A stretch of 46,986 bases of DNA. Origin: Thermoflexus sp. (GTDB lineage: Bacteria > Chloroflexota > Anaerolineae > B4-G1 > SLSP01). The first letter of the stretch is position 1; every line of letters starts with the position of its first letter. The notes under the pieces were generated by a model. It did not search any database. It was not told where the DNA came from and saw only the letters and a program-made list of their open reading frames with translations. The stretch covers positions 8,266 through 55,251 of the forward strand of contig DYKY01000002.1 in assembly GCA_020722365.1 (NCBI GenBank), read 5' to 3'. The position numbers and the translations under genes are program-made. Positions 24,360-34,339 of this stretch are shown in pieces.

Positions 24360-24383
24360 TGTGCTCCGAACGGTGTTCAAATT

Positions 24384-24454
24384 AAGCGCAGACCTTGCGT
24401 AAATTTTTGCGCCGCGAAACTCGCGCCGCGAAGAACCGCGCTTTGTCTGCGCTT
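24384..24454. other. Inverted-repeat element in the hsp20-macroglobulin spacer
   Basis: AAGCGCAGAC (24384-24393) is perfectly complementary to GTCTGCGCTT (24445-24454). Between them the word GCGCCGCGAA occurs twice. The right arm is followed by GCTTTTTGCG. It may act as a terminator for hsp20, or be one more copy of a dispersed palindromic repeat. The rest of the 200-bp spacer shows nothing further. Confidence 0.5.
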
Positions 24455-24560
24455 GCTTTTTGCGTTTCCTAAGCTAAGATGAAGTCGTATCTCTTTGATT
24501 GCAAAGCGGCTGCGGTTTCTGCGATGAGGCCGGGAGCTGTTTGGTTTCTTTGGGGGAATT

Positions 24561-27500
24561 ATGCATAAATCGTCTTCGTGGTGGTTGTGGGCCACATTTC
24601 TGATCCTCATCATACTCGGATTGACAGGTTGCGAGCAGATACTTGTCAGCCTACCTGCATCTACCGCAACGTCCACGCCGGAACCCACGGCAACAATCGC
24701 GGCGACCCCTACGGCGACGCCAGAGCTGCCCGAGGGACCTTATCCGCCGGTTTTGCTCGGCTATGAACCACGTTTAGGTCAGGAAGTCGCTGCCGATGCG
24801 GCTACAATCAAGCTCTATTTCGATCAGCCGATGGATCAGGCAAGCGTCGCTGCGGCGTTGCGCGTGATGCCGCCTCTTGAAGGCGACTTTGAGTGGCCGG
24901 ATGATGCGACACTCGTTTTTCGTCCACGTGTCGTCGCGGCATCCACTCGCTACCGGGTGACATTGGCGGGCAATATGCGTTCGGCGGCGGGATTGCCCTT
25001 GTCCACAGAACTCTCTTTCGCCTTTTCGACGCTCGCGCCTTTGGCAGTTACGCGGGTGACACCGGCTGCTGGTTCACTCGACGCACGCGTTGATGCGCCG
25101 GCCCTGATCGTTTTTAATCGCGCCATCGTTCCACTCGCCTGCGTGGGGAAACCGGCGCAAGCGGGCGGCGAATGTCCCGCCCTTTCCTTGAGCTTTGAAC
25201 CTGCCGTTTTGGGTACGGGGATGTGGGTGGAAACGCCCGTTTACCGTTTCGATTCGTTGCGTGGGTGGGCTGCCGGCCGGGCGTACACCGCTACCCTGGC
25301 GGCGAATGTGGTGAGCGTGGAAGGGGTGGCGCTCTGCGATCCGGTGACCTGGTCTTTCAACACCGCATCCCCCGTGATTCAGGCAAGCATCCCGGCCGAG
25401 GGACAATCGGAAACTCCCCTGGAGACGGACATCCGCGTGATCTTCAATACACCGATGGATCAGGAAATTACCGGTAGCGTTTTCAGCATTGTCAATGAGG
25501 CGGGCGAGGCCGTTCCTGGTGCGATCACGTGGGAGGACAACGGAGCCGAGTTAGTCTTTACCCCCTTGACACGCTTGGACCTGGGGATGCGCTATACCGT
25601 GCAGGTCGGTGCGCGCGCGCGCGCGGCTACCAGCGCTCCTCTGGAGAACCCTCACAGTTGGACCTTCACTACCGTACCGTATCCGGCCCTCGTGGTCACT
25701 GCCCCTCAAGATGGGGCGGAGGACGTAGACGTCGCCGAGCCGGTGCGTCTGGCGTTTTCCGGCGCACTCGATGCGGCGACGCTGGCGCGACGCATCACCA
25801 TTACGCCGACGGTGGAAAATCCATACACCTATTTCGACGTAGCCGCGAATGTGTACAATCTTTCCTGGGAGAAACAACCGCAAACAGAGTATTGCGTGCA
25901 GCTTAAGCCGGGCATTGCCGATGTGTATGGCAACGTGATTACAACAAGCTATAGATCGTGTTTCGTGACCGGTGATTTACCGGCCTTCATCGCTCCGGCA
26001 AGCGCGGACAGTGCGGTAACGCTCGATGCGTCACAACCATCACAGCTTTACTTTTTGTTGCAGAATCGTGCTCGCGTTTCCTTCACGCTTTCTGAAGTGG
26101 CCGAGGCGGATTTTGTGCGTGGGCAGGATGTCGAAGGTGTTGTGGTTCGCAAGTGGCGGGAGACATTCACCGTACCGCGCAACACACCCTCGGTTGTCAC
26201 GCTGTTTTTGCGACGTCTCGCTAGCGCGCTGCCGACGGGTTATTATCACCTCGCGTGGGAGAATCCGCCATGGGGAAGGCAATCCCTCAACTTTGCAGTG
26301 GTAGATCGTCACCTGACGTTGAAACTGTCGGCGGAAGAGGCGCTGGTTTGGGTCACAGATTTGCGCAGCGCCGAACCCATCAGCCGCACCGCTGTGCGCC
26401 TGGTGGATCGCGCGGGGCTGCTTATCGCCGCCGGTACGACGGATGAGGATGGTTTGGCGCACATCCCTATCAGCCCGCGCGAAGATTTGTGGGAGAACGT
26501 AGCGGCAGTTGTCGGTGAACCCGGCGCGGCGGAATTTGGCGTGGCGCTGACTTCGTGGATGGGTGAGGCGGCACCGTCCGCCCTCGGGATTGCGCTCGAT
26601 GGCAGCATACTGTCGCCCTTTGTCGTCCACGTGTATACCGACCGGACGAGCTATGAGCGGGGGGAGGTGGTCCACTTCCGGGGGATACTGCGGGAAGAGG
26701 AAGGCCGTTATCTGCTGCCTTCGCTCGATGTGCCCATGCGGGTGATTTTACGCGAGGCCGTGGGGCGGGGAGTTTATTCGACCACGGTTGCACTGTCGGA
26801 TATGGGGACGTTTTCCGGCGCGTTGACGCTCTCAGAGAGCCTGGGGGTGGGAGACTATGTGCTTGAGGCATCCTTGTCCGGTGACGGCAATAACAGCCGG
26901 GGAACGGCCACCTTTGCTGTTGTCGCCCCCCGCGAGACCGCGTTGACCGTCGCTGTTTTGCCGGAGACGGCGGATTTGTTAAGCGGCGATCTAGTACGCG
27001 CCGTTATCACTGTCGATGATGTCTCCGGCGTCCCGGTAGCTGCCGCGCAGTTGACATGGACCGTTTACGCCCAAAGTTATCCGCTGTCGGTAGTCCCCTC
27101 TGAGGCGTGGCAGTGGCCTGAGGGCGCATTGGGCGATCCCGTTCTGGTTGCCTCGGGAGAAGCCGAGACGGATGCGGACGGCTGTTTTGCCCTCGAATTG
27201 CCGGCGGAGATACGGTCGTTCGGCCCGCAGCGCTGGATCATTGAGGCCACCGTGCATGGTGCAGCCACACGCGATACGCGCTTTCTGCCGGTCAGTGGGC
27301 AGGGGCAGGTGATCGTTCACCCGTCGCATTTTTACCTGGGCATGCGGCCGCGAGAGTGGGTGGCGCGTGCCGGTATGCGAACCGAAATCAGCCTCCTGGC
27401 GCACGACTGGGCGCAGCAACCGGTCGCCGGACAAGAGATCGCCGTCTCGTTGACCCACCGCGAGTGGTACCGTCTTCCTGGGGAGGATGCGCCCACGTGG

Positions 27501-30500
27501 GGCTACACCGACACCGTCGTCTCCACCGTTCGCGTGACAACGGATTCTGAGGGCCAGGCCGTGGCGACGCTCGTTCCACCGCACAGCGGCACTTACATCG
27601 TCGCAGCGGATACGCTGGATGCGGACGACCATCCCGTACATACCGAGATTATGGTGTGGGTGAGTGGTACGGAGACGGCATCCTGGCCGGTGGAAGCGAA
27701 CCAGGTCACGCCCGTTGCCGACGCGCGCGTGTATGATGTGGGTGACCGGGCCAGAATCCTGTTGCCGGTGGCGTTCGACGGTCCATATCAAATGTTGATG
27801 ACGGTAGAACGCGACGGCATCCTCGCCGTCGAGCGGCAGGTCTTAGACACGCCGAACCCTGTGGTGGAGATACCGATTATCGAGGATTACGTCCCGAATG
27901 TCTACGTCTCGTTTGTGCTGATTCACGGCGTCACCGAGACGCTGGCTGCGCCTGAGGTGCGAGCCGGTTACGTGATGGTGAAGGTTGCCCCCACTGCCCA
28001 GACATTGAAAGTCACCGCACTGCCTGACAAGACGGCGTACCGACCGGGGGACACTGTGACTCTGACCGTGCATACGGTCGATGCCGCCGATCGCCCGGCA
28101 GACGCGGAGGTAGGCGTGGCATTGGTGGATAAGGCGCTGCTGTCACGCGGAGTCAGCGTTCCCTCCCTGGTCGAGGCGTTCTACGGCGTGCGTCCCTTGC
28201 AGGTGATGACGGGCGATGGGCTGCTGGCGCTCTCCGGTCGCCAGGATGAGCTTATGTCGGCCGAGGAGGCTGCGTATCGTATGGTTCGCTTTGGCGAAGG
28301 CGTAACCTCACCTGTTTCAGCCGGCGCACGCTTCGCCGATGCTGTGGTGTGGGAGGGCGACAGGCGTACCAGTGCAAGCGGCGAGACGAAGCTTACCTTT
28401 GTCCTGCCTGATACGCCTGCGACGTGGGTAGCGGTGGTTTACGCGCTTACCGCCAACACAAAAGTTGGCGAGGCGCAGGTGGAGATTGTCGCCGCCCAGC
28501 CGCTGCGCATCCAACCCGTGACGCCGCGCTTTCTGGTGATGGGGGATCAGGCGGAAGTCGCCGCCTTGTTGTACAATCACACGGACAAGCCTTACTCGGG
28601 TGCCGTGCAGTTGACGGCGGGGGCGGGAGCGCGAGTGGATACATTGATACGCATGGTTGATCTGCCTGCGGGCGGGCGGGCGCGCGTGGTGTGGACAGTT
28701 TCCGTCACACCGAGCAACGCTGAGACACTGGCGTTGGCTTTCACGGCTACAGGGGGCGGATATCGGGACGGGATTTCCGTCGAGTTACCCCTTTATCGCT
28801 ATGTGATGCCGGACGTGATAGGGACTGCCGGTGTGCTTGACGAGGCCGGGACACGTCTGGAAACGGTGCTGGTTCCGCCAGAGGGTGGGGATGATAGTGT
28901 GTTAATTGTGCGCGTCGCTTCTTCCCCGGTCGGGGCGCTGGTAGACACGCTGACGTACCTGGACCAATATCCTTACGCCTCTACGGATGTGTTGATCGAG
29001 CGTTTTGCATCCTATGTCTTCACCTACCGCGCGCTTCAGGAGTTGGGTGTTTCGGATGCTGTCCTGCTGGCGCGCCTGCAAACTTCAATTGTTCAAGCCC
29101 TGGAGAAACTCTATGCGCGCCAAAACGCGGACGGTAGTTGGGATTGGTGGGAAGGACAAAGCGCGCGCGAAGATTTCGCGCGCGAAGATTTCGCACGCGA
29201 AGACTTCGCACGCGAAGACTTCGCGCTGCATCTTACGGCATTTGCAACCCTGGGATTAATCAGGGCAGAACGCGCAGGCTTTGACGTGCGCCAGGAAGTC
29301 CTGGAGCGGGCACTTGATTACATTTACGACAATCTCATGCTGAGCTTGTCCGGCGCGGCGCGCCGGCCACATCATGCTTTGGGGCTGTACGTATTGTCGG
29401 ATGCGGGGATTCCCTGGCCTTCCGGCGCCGGCGGAGCGCTGTACGCCGGGCGTGACTCATTGGGTGTCGTGGGACGTGCCTATCTGGCGCTGGCGGTAGG
29501 AACATCCGATCCTTCGGACTCGCGGCTGTTGGTTCTGCTGGATGGATTGCGGAGCGAAGCCAAGTTGTCGACAACAGGTGCGCACTGGGCAGGTGCGGGT
29601 GATACGATTGCCGGTGACGGCGGCAGCATGTACGGGGATACCGATGTCGTTGTTACCAGCATCGCCGTGGACGCATTAGCGCGTTTTGCGCCCAATGATC
29701 CACTGTTGGCCCAGGCCGCGCGTTGGTTGATGGTCACGCAGCGTGGCGGACGGTGGCAGACAACGTATGAGACAGCCTGGGCTATCGCCGGTCTGTCTGA
29801 TGTGTTGCGCGCTTCTGGCAATCTGGCGTCGGACTATGATTGGAGTGTTGCACTGAACGGTGTGACGTTGACGGAGTCTACGGTGCAAGCTGGTGCGAGC
29901 GATGCCGTGGTTGCCGTCCCATGGCAGTTGAAGGCCGGGCTTTTGACCGAGAACGGCGCAGGTGAAAGCCCTCTTCCAATTTTGTTGCGGGATCGCCCCA
30001 ACATTCTGGAGATTGCCCGTGGCAGTGGGATAGGTCAACTGTACTACACCGCACATCTGGAATTATCCGCTCCGGTGGCGCAGATTGCGGCGGAAAGCCG
30101 CGGATTGATGCTGCGCCGGGAGTACTGCGCTGTTGAGGATGGTACGTCTGTAAACCGGGTGGTCGCCCTGGCGGATTGCCGTCCGCTGACCGAATTACGT
30201 GTCGGTGAACAGGTGATGGTCCGCCTGACCCTGATTGCTCCGCAGGCGCGCGCCTACGTGCGCCTGGAAGTCCCGCATCCGGCGGGGTTTGTTCCGGTTG
30301 ATATGACCTCCGGTGTGACAACGGACTGCGCGCTGGATCAAGGCACAGGTTGGTGGGCGGCGCCCTTCGAGTGGTGTGAGGTGGTGGACGATGGGCGGGA
30401 ATCCTCGCGCGTGGTCTTTTTCGCCTCTGAAGTGGCGGCGGGGACATACCAGGTGGTGTACCTGTTGCGCGCGGTCATACCGGGAACTTACGGAGCGCTG

Positions 30501-30590
30501 CCGGCCGTCGTTTCCGAAGTCCATTTTCCCGAAGTGTGGGGGCGCAGCGCAGGTGATGTGTTGTACATTGTTCCGCAATCTCAAGATTGA
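24561..30590 (+). CDS. Lipoprotein alpha-2-macroglobulin with SbsA-type Ig domains
   Basis: The 2009-residue protein has a lipoprotein signal peptide (lipobox LTGC, Cys at residue 24) and a Thr/Pro-rich linker. About four Ig-like SbsA (Big_5) domains follow to residue 480, each with a word like IKLYFDQPMD or IRVIFNTPMD. Then come macroglobulin MG domains, an A2M block near 1270 (VWEGDRRTSASGETKLTFVLPDTPATW), and an alpha-alpha toroid near 1460-1800. In bacterial macroglobulins the toroid start reads YPYGCxEQ and forms a thioester that traps proteases; here it is YPYASTDV, so Cys and Gln are absent and no thioester can form. Other members without a thioester are known. A 60-bp tandem repeat lies in the toroid. 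It probably protects the cell surface. Confidence 0.9.
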   Translation: MHKSSSWWLWATFLILIILGLTGCEQILVSLPASTATSTPEPTATIAATPTATPELPEGPYPPVLLGYEPRLGQEVAADAATIKLYFDQPMDQASVAAALRVMPPLEGDFEWPDDATLVFRPRVVAASTRYRVTLAGNMRSAAGLPLSTELSFAFSTLAPLAVTRVTPAAGSLDARVDAPALIVFNRAIVPLACVGKPAQAGGECPALSLSFEPAVLGTGMWVETPVYRFDSLRGWAAGRAYTATLAANVVSVEGVALCDPVTWSFNTASPVIQASIPAEGQSETPLETDIRVIFNTPMDQEITGSVFSIVNEAGEAVPGAITWEDNGAELVFTPLTRLDLGMRYTVQVGARARAATSAPLENPHSWTFTTVPYPALVVTAPQDGAEDVDVAEPVRLAFSGALDAATLARRITITPTVENPYTYFDVAANVYNLSWEKQPQTEYCVQLKPGIADVYGNVITTSYRSCFVTGDLPAFIAPASADSAVTLDASQPSQLYFLLQNRARVSFTLSEVAEADFVRGQDVEGVVVRKWRETFTVPRNTPSVVTLFLRRLASALPTGYYHLAWENPPWGRQSLNFAVVDRHLTLKLSAEEALVWVTDLRSAEPISRTAVRLVDRAGLLIAAGTTDEDGLAHIPISPREDLWENVAAVVGEPGAAEFGVALTSWMGEAAPSALGIALDGSILSPFVVHVYTDRTSYERGEVVHFRGILREEEGRYLLPSLDVPMRVILREAVGRGVYSTTVALSDMGTFSGALTLSESLGVGDYVLEASLSGDGNNSRGTATFAVVAPRETALTVAVLPETADLLSGDLVRAVITVDDVSGVPVAAAQLTWTVYAQSYPLSVVPSEAWQWPEGALGDPVLVASGEAETDADGCFALELPAEIRSFGPQRWIIEATVHGAATRDTRFLPVSGQGQVIVHPSHFYLGMRPREWVARAGMRTEISLLAHDWAQQPVAGQEIAVSLTHREWYRLPGEDAPTWGYTDTVVSTVRVTTDSEGQAVATLVPPHSGTYIVAADTLDADDHPVHTEIMVWVSGTETASWPVEANQVTPVADARVYDVGDRARILLPVAFDGPYQMLMTVERDGILAVERQVLDTPNPVVEIPIIEDYVPNVYVSFVLIHGVTETLAAPEVRAGYVMVKVAPTAQTLKVTALPDKTAYRPGDTVTLTVHTVDAADRPADAEVGVALVDKALLSRGVSVPSLVEAFYGVRPLQVMTGDGLLALSGRQDELMSAEEAAYRMVRFGEGVTSPVSAGARFADAVVWEGDRRTSASGETKLTFVLPDTPATWVAVVYALTANTKVGEAQVEIVAAQPLRIQPVTPRFLVMGDQAEVAALLYNHTDKPYSGAVQLTAGAGARVDTLIRMVDLPAGGRARVVWTVSVTPSNAETLALAFTATGGGYRDGISVELPLYRYVMPDVIGTAGVLDEAGTRLETVLVPPEGGDDSVLIVRVASSPVGALVDTLTYLDQYPYASTDVLIERFASYVFTYRALQELGVSDAVLLARLQTSIVQALEKLYARQNADGSWDWWEGQSAREDFAREDFAREDFAREDFALHLTAFATLGLIRAERAGFDVRQEVLERALDYIYDNLMLSLSGAARRPHHALGLYVLSDAGIPWPSGAGGALYAGRDSLGVVGRAYLALAVGTSDPSDSRLLVLLDGLRSEAKLSTTGAHWAGAGDTIAGDGGSMYGDTDVVVTSIAVDALARFAPNDPLLAQAARWLMVTQRGGRWQTTYETAWAIAGLSDVLRASGNLASDYDWSVALNGVTLTESTVQAGASDAVVAVPWQLKAGLLTENGAGESPLPILLRDRPNILEIARGSGIGQLYYTAHLELSAPVAQIAAESRGLMLRREYCAVEDGTSVNRVVALADCRPLTELRVGEQVMVRLTLIAPQARAYVRLEVPHPAGFVPVDMTSGVTTDCALDQGTGWWAAPFEWCEVVDDGRESSRVVFFASEVAAGTYQVVYLLRAVIPGTYGALPAVVSEVHFPEVWGRSAGDVLYIVPQSQD
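29163..29222 (+). repeat. In-frame 15-bp minisatellite (AREDF x4) in the macroglobulin gene
   Basis: Four tandem 15-bp units encode AREDF four times (residues about 1535-1554). Copies 1-2 and 3-4 differ by two silent changes each (GCG/GCA and GAT/GAC), so the array grew by duplication under reading-frame constraint. Junctions contain the palindrome TTCGCGCGCGAA. Confidence 0.92.
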
Positions 30591-30640
30591 ACGTATGACT
30601 TGCAACTGACAACCTGTAATTTTGCTCAGGGGAGGTATTT

Positions 30641-31945
30641 ATGGTTCAGCAGCAACGAGGTATTATCAGCGGCGTTTTCTCACCGCCGGCTCCCCGTTCA
30701 GTTGCCGATACCGGTCTGAATATGGGGTTACTCAGCGATCTGGCGCTGAAAACGATGTACTTCGAGAGCTATCTCGCCGGGCGCGACCTCGCTGACAGGA
30801 TGGGATTGCCCTTTGCGGGTGTGGTTGCGAGCATCCTGGAGTTCCTCAAGCGCGAACAACTCTGCGAGGTGCGCAGCGCCTCAGGTCGGGGCGGGCTTTC
30901 GGAGGCGATGTACGAGTACGTCCTCACGGCGCGAGGGCGCGAGAACGCTCGTGATGCGTTGGAGCGTTCGCAGTATACCGGTCTTTCACCGGTCCCCCTG
31001 ACGGACTACGTCCAATCGATTCGCGTACAGGGCCTGAAAGATGTGGTGGTGAATCAACCACACCTGCGCAAGGCGTTATCGCATTTGGTCTTTAACCCGA
31101 AGACCTTCGAGCAGATCGGTCCGGCCGTGAACTCGGGGCGCTCCATCTTTCTCTTTGGCAGTCCCGGCAACGGCAAGACGTCGATCGCGGAAGCCATCGG
31201 CACCCTGCTGATGGAGGGCGATATGTATATTCCTTACGCTGTAGAAATCGAGGGGCAGATCATCAAAGTTTTCGACGATGTGAATCACAGACTGATCAAA
31301 GAAGAAGGGCAGCGCAACGTGGATGCGCGTTGGCTCAAGGTCAAGCGCCCCTTTATCGTTGTCGGCGGCGAGCTGACCCTGGAGGGATTGGACCTGGTCT
31401 ATGATACCAACAACAAGTACTACGAAGCGCCCTTCCAGATGAAGGCCAACGGCGGCATCTTCCTGATCGACGACTTTGGGCGGCAGCAGGTGCGCCCTAC
31501 GGATTTGCTCAACCGCTGGATTGTCCCGCTCGAAAAGCGTGTCGATTACCTGACACTGCACACGGGCCGCAAGTTCGAGATCCCCTTCGAAGTGCTGATC
31601 GTCTTTTCGACGAACCTGGAGCCGCGCGATTTGGTGGATGAGGCTTTTCTGCGGCGCATTCGTCACAAGATTGAGGTGCACGATCCGAGTTGGGAAGAAT
31701 TCGCCGAAATCTTCAAGCGCGTTGCCAGTGCCAAGAAGGTGCCTTTCTCGGAACAGGCCTTTGCTTATATCGTTCGCGAGCATTACCTCAAGCCGAACCG
31801 CCCACCACGCGCGTGCCATGCCCGCGACCTGTTGGATCAGATTATCGATATTGCCAAGTATCTCAACGTCCAGCCGGTTCTAAGCAAGGAACTCATTGAC
31901 CGCGCGGCTGAAGCTTACTTTGTGGAGTTCGAGGAGCACAAATGA
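30641..31945 (+). CDS. AAA-family ATPase with N-terminal winged-helix-like region
   Basis: The 434-residue protein has an N-terminal 130 residues resembling a winged helix with a following linker (LKTMYFESYLAGRDLADRMGL, then VLTARGRENARDAL), and an AAA domain from about residue 150: Walker A FGSPGNGKTS (about 171-180), Walker B IFLIDDFGRQ, sensor 1 FSTNLEP, and an arginine-finger candidate FLRRIRHKIEV. The C-terminal helical lid runs to the end. No membrane segment is present. The function is not known; similar ATPases occur beside various operons in Chloroflexota and Myxococcota. It starts 51 bp after the macroglobulin gene with GGGGAGG before the ATG, and overlaps the next gene by 4 bp, so the three form a likely transcription unit. 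Confidence 0.8.
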   Translation: MVQQQRGIISGVFSPPAPRSVADTGLNMGLLSDLALKTMYFESYLAGRDLADRMGLPFAGVVASILEFLKREQLCEVRSASGRGGLSEAMYEYVLTARGRENARDALERSQYTGLSPVPLTDYVQSIRVQGLKDVVVNQPHLRKALSHLVFNPKTFEQIGPAVNSGRSIFLFGSPGNGKTSIAEAIGTLLMEGDMYIPYAVEIEGQIIKVFDDVNHRLIKEEGQRNVDARWLKVKRPFIVVGGELTLEGLDLVYDTNNKYYEAPFQMKANGGIFLIDDFGRQQVRPTDLLNRWIVPLEKRVDYLTLHTGRKFEIPFEVLIVFSTNLEPRDLVDEAFLRRIRHKIEVHDPSWEEFAEIFKRVASAKKVPFSEQAFAYIVREHYLKPNRPPRACHARDLLDQIIDIAKYLNVQPVLSKELIDRAAEAYFVEFEEHK

Positions 31946-32706
31946 TATCACGATTTCCTGATTTATGGCAACGCGAACGGCCTTTGGGGCGCCCGTTCGT
32001 TTTGGGTCATCGTGGAGCCAGCCACGCCGCACCGCAGAATACGTTAGCGGCATTTCGCAAGGCGGCGGATGTGGGAGCTGACGGTATCGAACTGGACGTG
32101 CATCTCTCGCGGGATGGTGTGCCGGTGGTGATCCACAACGACAGCGTCGACGCCACCACCGATGGCCATGGCCTGGTGCGCGAGATGACGCTGGCGCAGC
32201 TCAAAGCGCTGGATGCCGGCGTGCATTTCGCTGCTGCTCCCTTTCCTGGCGAGCGCATTCCCACGCTGGAAGAGGTGCTGGCAGAAGTCGGCGCACGGCT
32301 GTTGACCAACATTGAGCTGAAAGCCGGTCAGACGGCGGCGTTGGCGCCTGCCGTCGTGGACCTGGTCAGGCGTATGGGTATGGCGAACCGCGTGTGGTTC
32401 TCGTCTTTCAAGCCCTATGCGCTTTACCGGGCGCGCGCTTTGGCTCCCGAGATCCCTTGTGGCTTGTTGTACGGTCCGCTGAACCCGGGAACATGGCTGC
32501 TGAGGCCGTTTACGCCGCACGAGGCGCTGCACCCACACAAGGATTTGCTCACCGAACATGCTGTCCGCCGGGCGCATGAGCGCGGACTGCGCATCTTCAC
32601 GTGGACGCTCGACGATCCCGCCGTGGCGCGGAAGTTTGCCGCGTGGGGCGTCGATGGCATTATCACCAACGAACCGGCGGAAATCCTGGCGGCTCTGAGA
32701 GTTTAG
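31942..32706 (+). CDS. Glycerophosphodiester phosphodiesterase
   Basis: The 254-residue protein is a cytoplasmic-type GDPD, which cleaves glycerophosphodiesters to glycerol-3-phosphate and an alcohol. HRGASHAAPQNTLAAF (residues 22-37) carries the first catalytic His and the Asn; GIELDVHLSRDGVPVVIHND carries the metal-binding Glu and Asp and the second His. NIELKAG and FTWTLDD are the later barrel motifs. There is no signal peptide. The start overlaps the stop of the ATPase (ATGA at 31942). Its role beside the ATPase is unclear; phospholipid turnover is the usual one. A bidirectional hairpin follows. Confidence 0.92.
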   Translation: MISRFPDLWQRERPLGRPFVLGHRGASHAAPQNTLAAFRKAADVGADGIELDVHLSRDGVPVVIHNDSVDATTDGHGLVREMTLAQLKALDAGVHFAAAPFPGERIPTLEEVLAEVGARLLTNIELKAGQTAALAPAVVDLVRRMGMANRVWFSSFKPYALYRARALAPEIPCGLLYGPLNPGTWLLRPFTPHEALHPHKDLLTEHAVRRAHERGLRIFTWTLDDPAVARKFAAWGVDGIITNEPAEILAALRV

Positions 32707-32708
32707 AA

Positions 32709-32769
32709 TCTATCCGAAAATTCGCCGTTGACGCACCCGGAACGCTCGCCAGCATAATTTCTGGATAGA
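32709..32769. terminator. Bidirectional hairpin between convergent genes
   Basis: The words TCTATCCGAAAATT (32709-32722) and AATTTCTGGATAGA (32756-32769) are inverted, pairing at 12 of 14 positions. The whole spacer between the convergent phosphodiesterase and the minus-strand membrane gene is taken up by it. No clear T tract follows in either direction, so terminator function is inferred mainly from position. Confidence 0.45.
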
Positions 32770-32772
32770 GAC

Positions 32773-33288
32773 TTAATCCTGTCGAGCCTGAACCGTCTGC
32801 CGGAAGTGGGATTGCGCGGCCAGGTTTTCTTCAGACAACGTCCCTGCCATCCACGCGGTGACGTCCTGGCCCGCGAGTTGGGCGAGGTACTGCACGGTTT
32901 CCGCGTTCCCGTGGGCTGTGAGCGCGATGATGATCGTTTCCGGCGTATAGCAACCGCTTTTTAACACCACCGCCATTTCATCCAGCGCCGTCCACAAGAG
33001 TTGGGCGCTGTCCGAGGGTGGTGTTGCCGTGGGGTAGGCGGCATGCAACGTGATGTAGAGTTGTGTGGTGTCCCAGGCCACGGTCGCTGTTTCGCTGAAA
33101 GGTGCGGGTAGCGCGTTGCAGGACTCCAGCATCCTTTGAACGCAAGGAGAAACGTGCGCCTGGACGATGCTGGGAGGCGCTGCCGGGGTAGCGGTCATTG
33201 TGCGGACGACGATAATGGCCAACGCACCGACAACGACAAGGTCCAGTACACCCAGGATGATCAAAATGTGTTTTTGTTTACGGGTCAT
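32773..33288 (-). CDS. Single-span membrane protein of unknown function
   Basis: The 171-residue protein is not recognised. After MTRKQKH there is one membrane helix (ILIILGVLDLVVVGALAIIVV), then a Thr/Pro/Ala-rich linker and a soluble outer domain with three cysteines (SPCVQRML, SCNAL, GCYTPE) that could form a disulfide. The domain begins with secondary-structure words resembling ETATVAWDTTQLYITLHA and ends with a Gln-rich helix. It is probably anchored in the membrane with the domain outside. The ATG at 33288 is used; the open frame to 33306 adds six residues without benefit. It is convergent with the phosphodiesterase and divergent from the transporter. Confidence 0.65.
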   Translation of the reverse strand: MTRKQKHILIILGVLDLVVVGALAIIVVRTMTATPAAPPSIVQAHVSPCVQRMLESCNALPAPFSETATVAWDTTQLYITLHAAYPTATPPSDSAQLLWTALDEMAVVLKSGCYTPETIIIALTAHGNAETVQYLAQLAGQDVTAWMAGTLSEENLAAQSHFRQTVQARQD

Positions 33289-33373
33289 TGCGTCACAGTA
33301 TAACACAGCGCGCTATACCTGCAATAGAATGATGAGACCCTAGTAGACGCAGTCTGCCGCAGCGTATGACTCT

Positions 33374-34339
33374 ATGACTAACGACTATCCGACGACCGAC
33401 GACGTGACCGCCACACGTGCAAGCCAGGGGCAAAAGGGCCTATCGGGATTCTCCAGTGGCCTGTTAGCCTCATTTTTGCTTGGATGGGCGCCGATTTTGG
33501 GCAAGTTTGCTTATCGCGCCAAGGTCGATCCTATGACTTTGGCTGCGTTGCGCACAGCGGTAGCGGCGCTCTTTTTGTGGGCCATCTATCTGATCTTTTG
33601 GCGCAAGCGCATTCTCATCAGTTGGTCCGCTGTATTGAACTGTCTTCTCGTCGGCGTCATCAATGGCATTGGGTCTTTGTTCTATTACAGTGGATTGAGC
33701 CGCCTCAATGCCTCGCGTGCGTCATTGCTTGGCGCACTGTATCCTGTCTGGGCCGTCATTTTTTTGATCGCTTCCGGGCAGACAATCCGGCGGATGACGT
33801 TGGGGCGTTTGTTGATTTCACTGTGCGGTGCGGTGCTGGTGACATCGCCATGGTTGATGAGCACCCTGACTGACTATCTGGGGGTGATGTTGATGTTGGC
33901 TTACGCCGGGCTGACCGGCTGGTACCTGGTGATGGGCCAGTGGGTGTTGGCCGACGTTCCTTCCCGTTCGGGAACGCTGTACATCCTCACCGGTATGGCG
34001 GCCACAGTAGCGATTGCGCGCGCTGTGGGTGGAGGACCTGCCATTGCGCCGATTGCCGCCTCGGGCTGGGCAGCGATCATTGCACTGGGGCTGACCACGG
34101 CCTTTTCGCGACTGGCAATGTTCTTCAGTCTCGAAAAACTCGGCGGCGTACAGACGGCGATCATCAGCCTGATGGAATTGGCCGTCAGCCTGACGCTGGC
34201 GTTTATCTTCTTAAACGAACGTCTGGCCTGGTATCAGTGGGTCGGCGCGATCTTGCTCCTTGGCGGCGGTGTTTTTGCCCGCATGGACATCGAGTCCGGC
34301 GCTGTGCCGCCACAAGCTTTCAATCCGATGGATGGCTAG
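33374..34339 (+). CDS. EamA/DMT-superfamily transporter
   Basis: The 321-residue protein has ten hydrophobic spans in two five-helix halves, each an EamA unit. The first half includes LLGWAPILGKFAYRAKVDPMTLAALR and the family-typical YYSGLSRLNASRASLLGALYPVWAVIF at helix 3-4; the second contains AIIALGLTTAFSRLAMFFSLEKLGGVQTAIISLMELAVSL and the final LNERLAWYQWVGAILLLGGG. Such proteins export amino acids, nucleosides or other small metabolites. The substrate cannot be inferred. Its stop overlaps, on the other strand, the end of a decayed minus-strand frame. No operon partner is adjacent. Confidence 0.85.
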   Translation: MTNDYPTTDDVTATRASQGQKGLSGFSSGLLASFLLGWAPILGKFAYRAKVDPMTLAALRTAVAALFLWAIYLIFWRKRILISWSAVLNCLLVGVINGIGSLFYYSGLSRLNASRASLLGALYPVWAVIFLIASGQTIRRMTLGRLLISLCGAVLVTSPWLMSTLTDYLGVMLMLAYAGLTGWYLVMGQWVLADVPSRSGTLYILTGMAATVAIARAVGGGPAIAPIAASGWAAIIALGLTTAFSRLAMFFSLEKLGGVQTAIISLMELAVSLTLAFIFLNERLAWYQWVGAILLLGGGVFARMDIESGAVPPQAFNPMDG

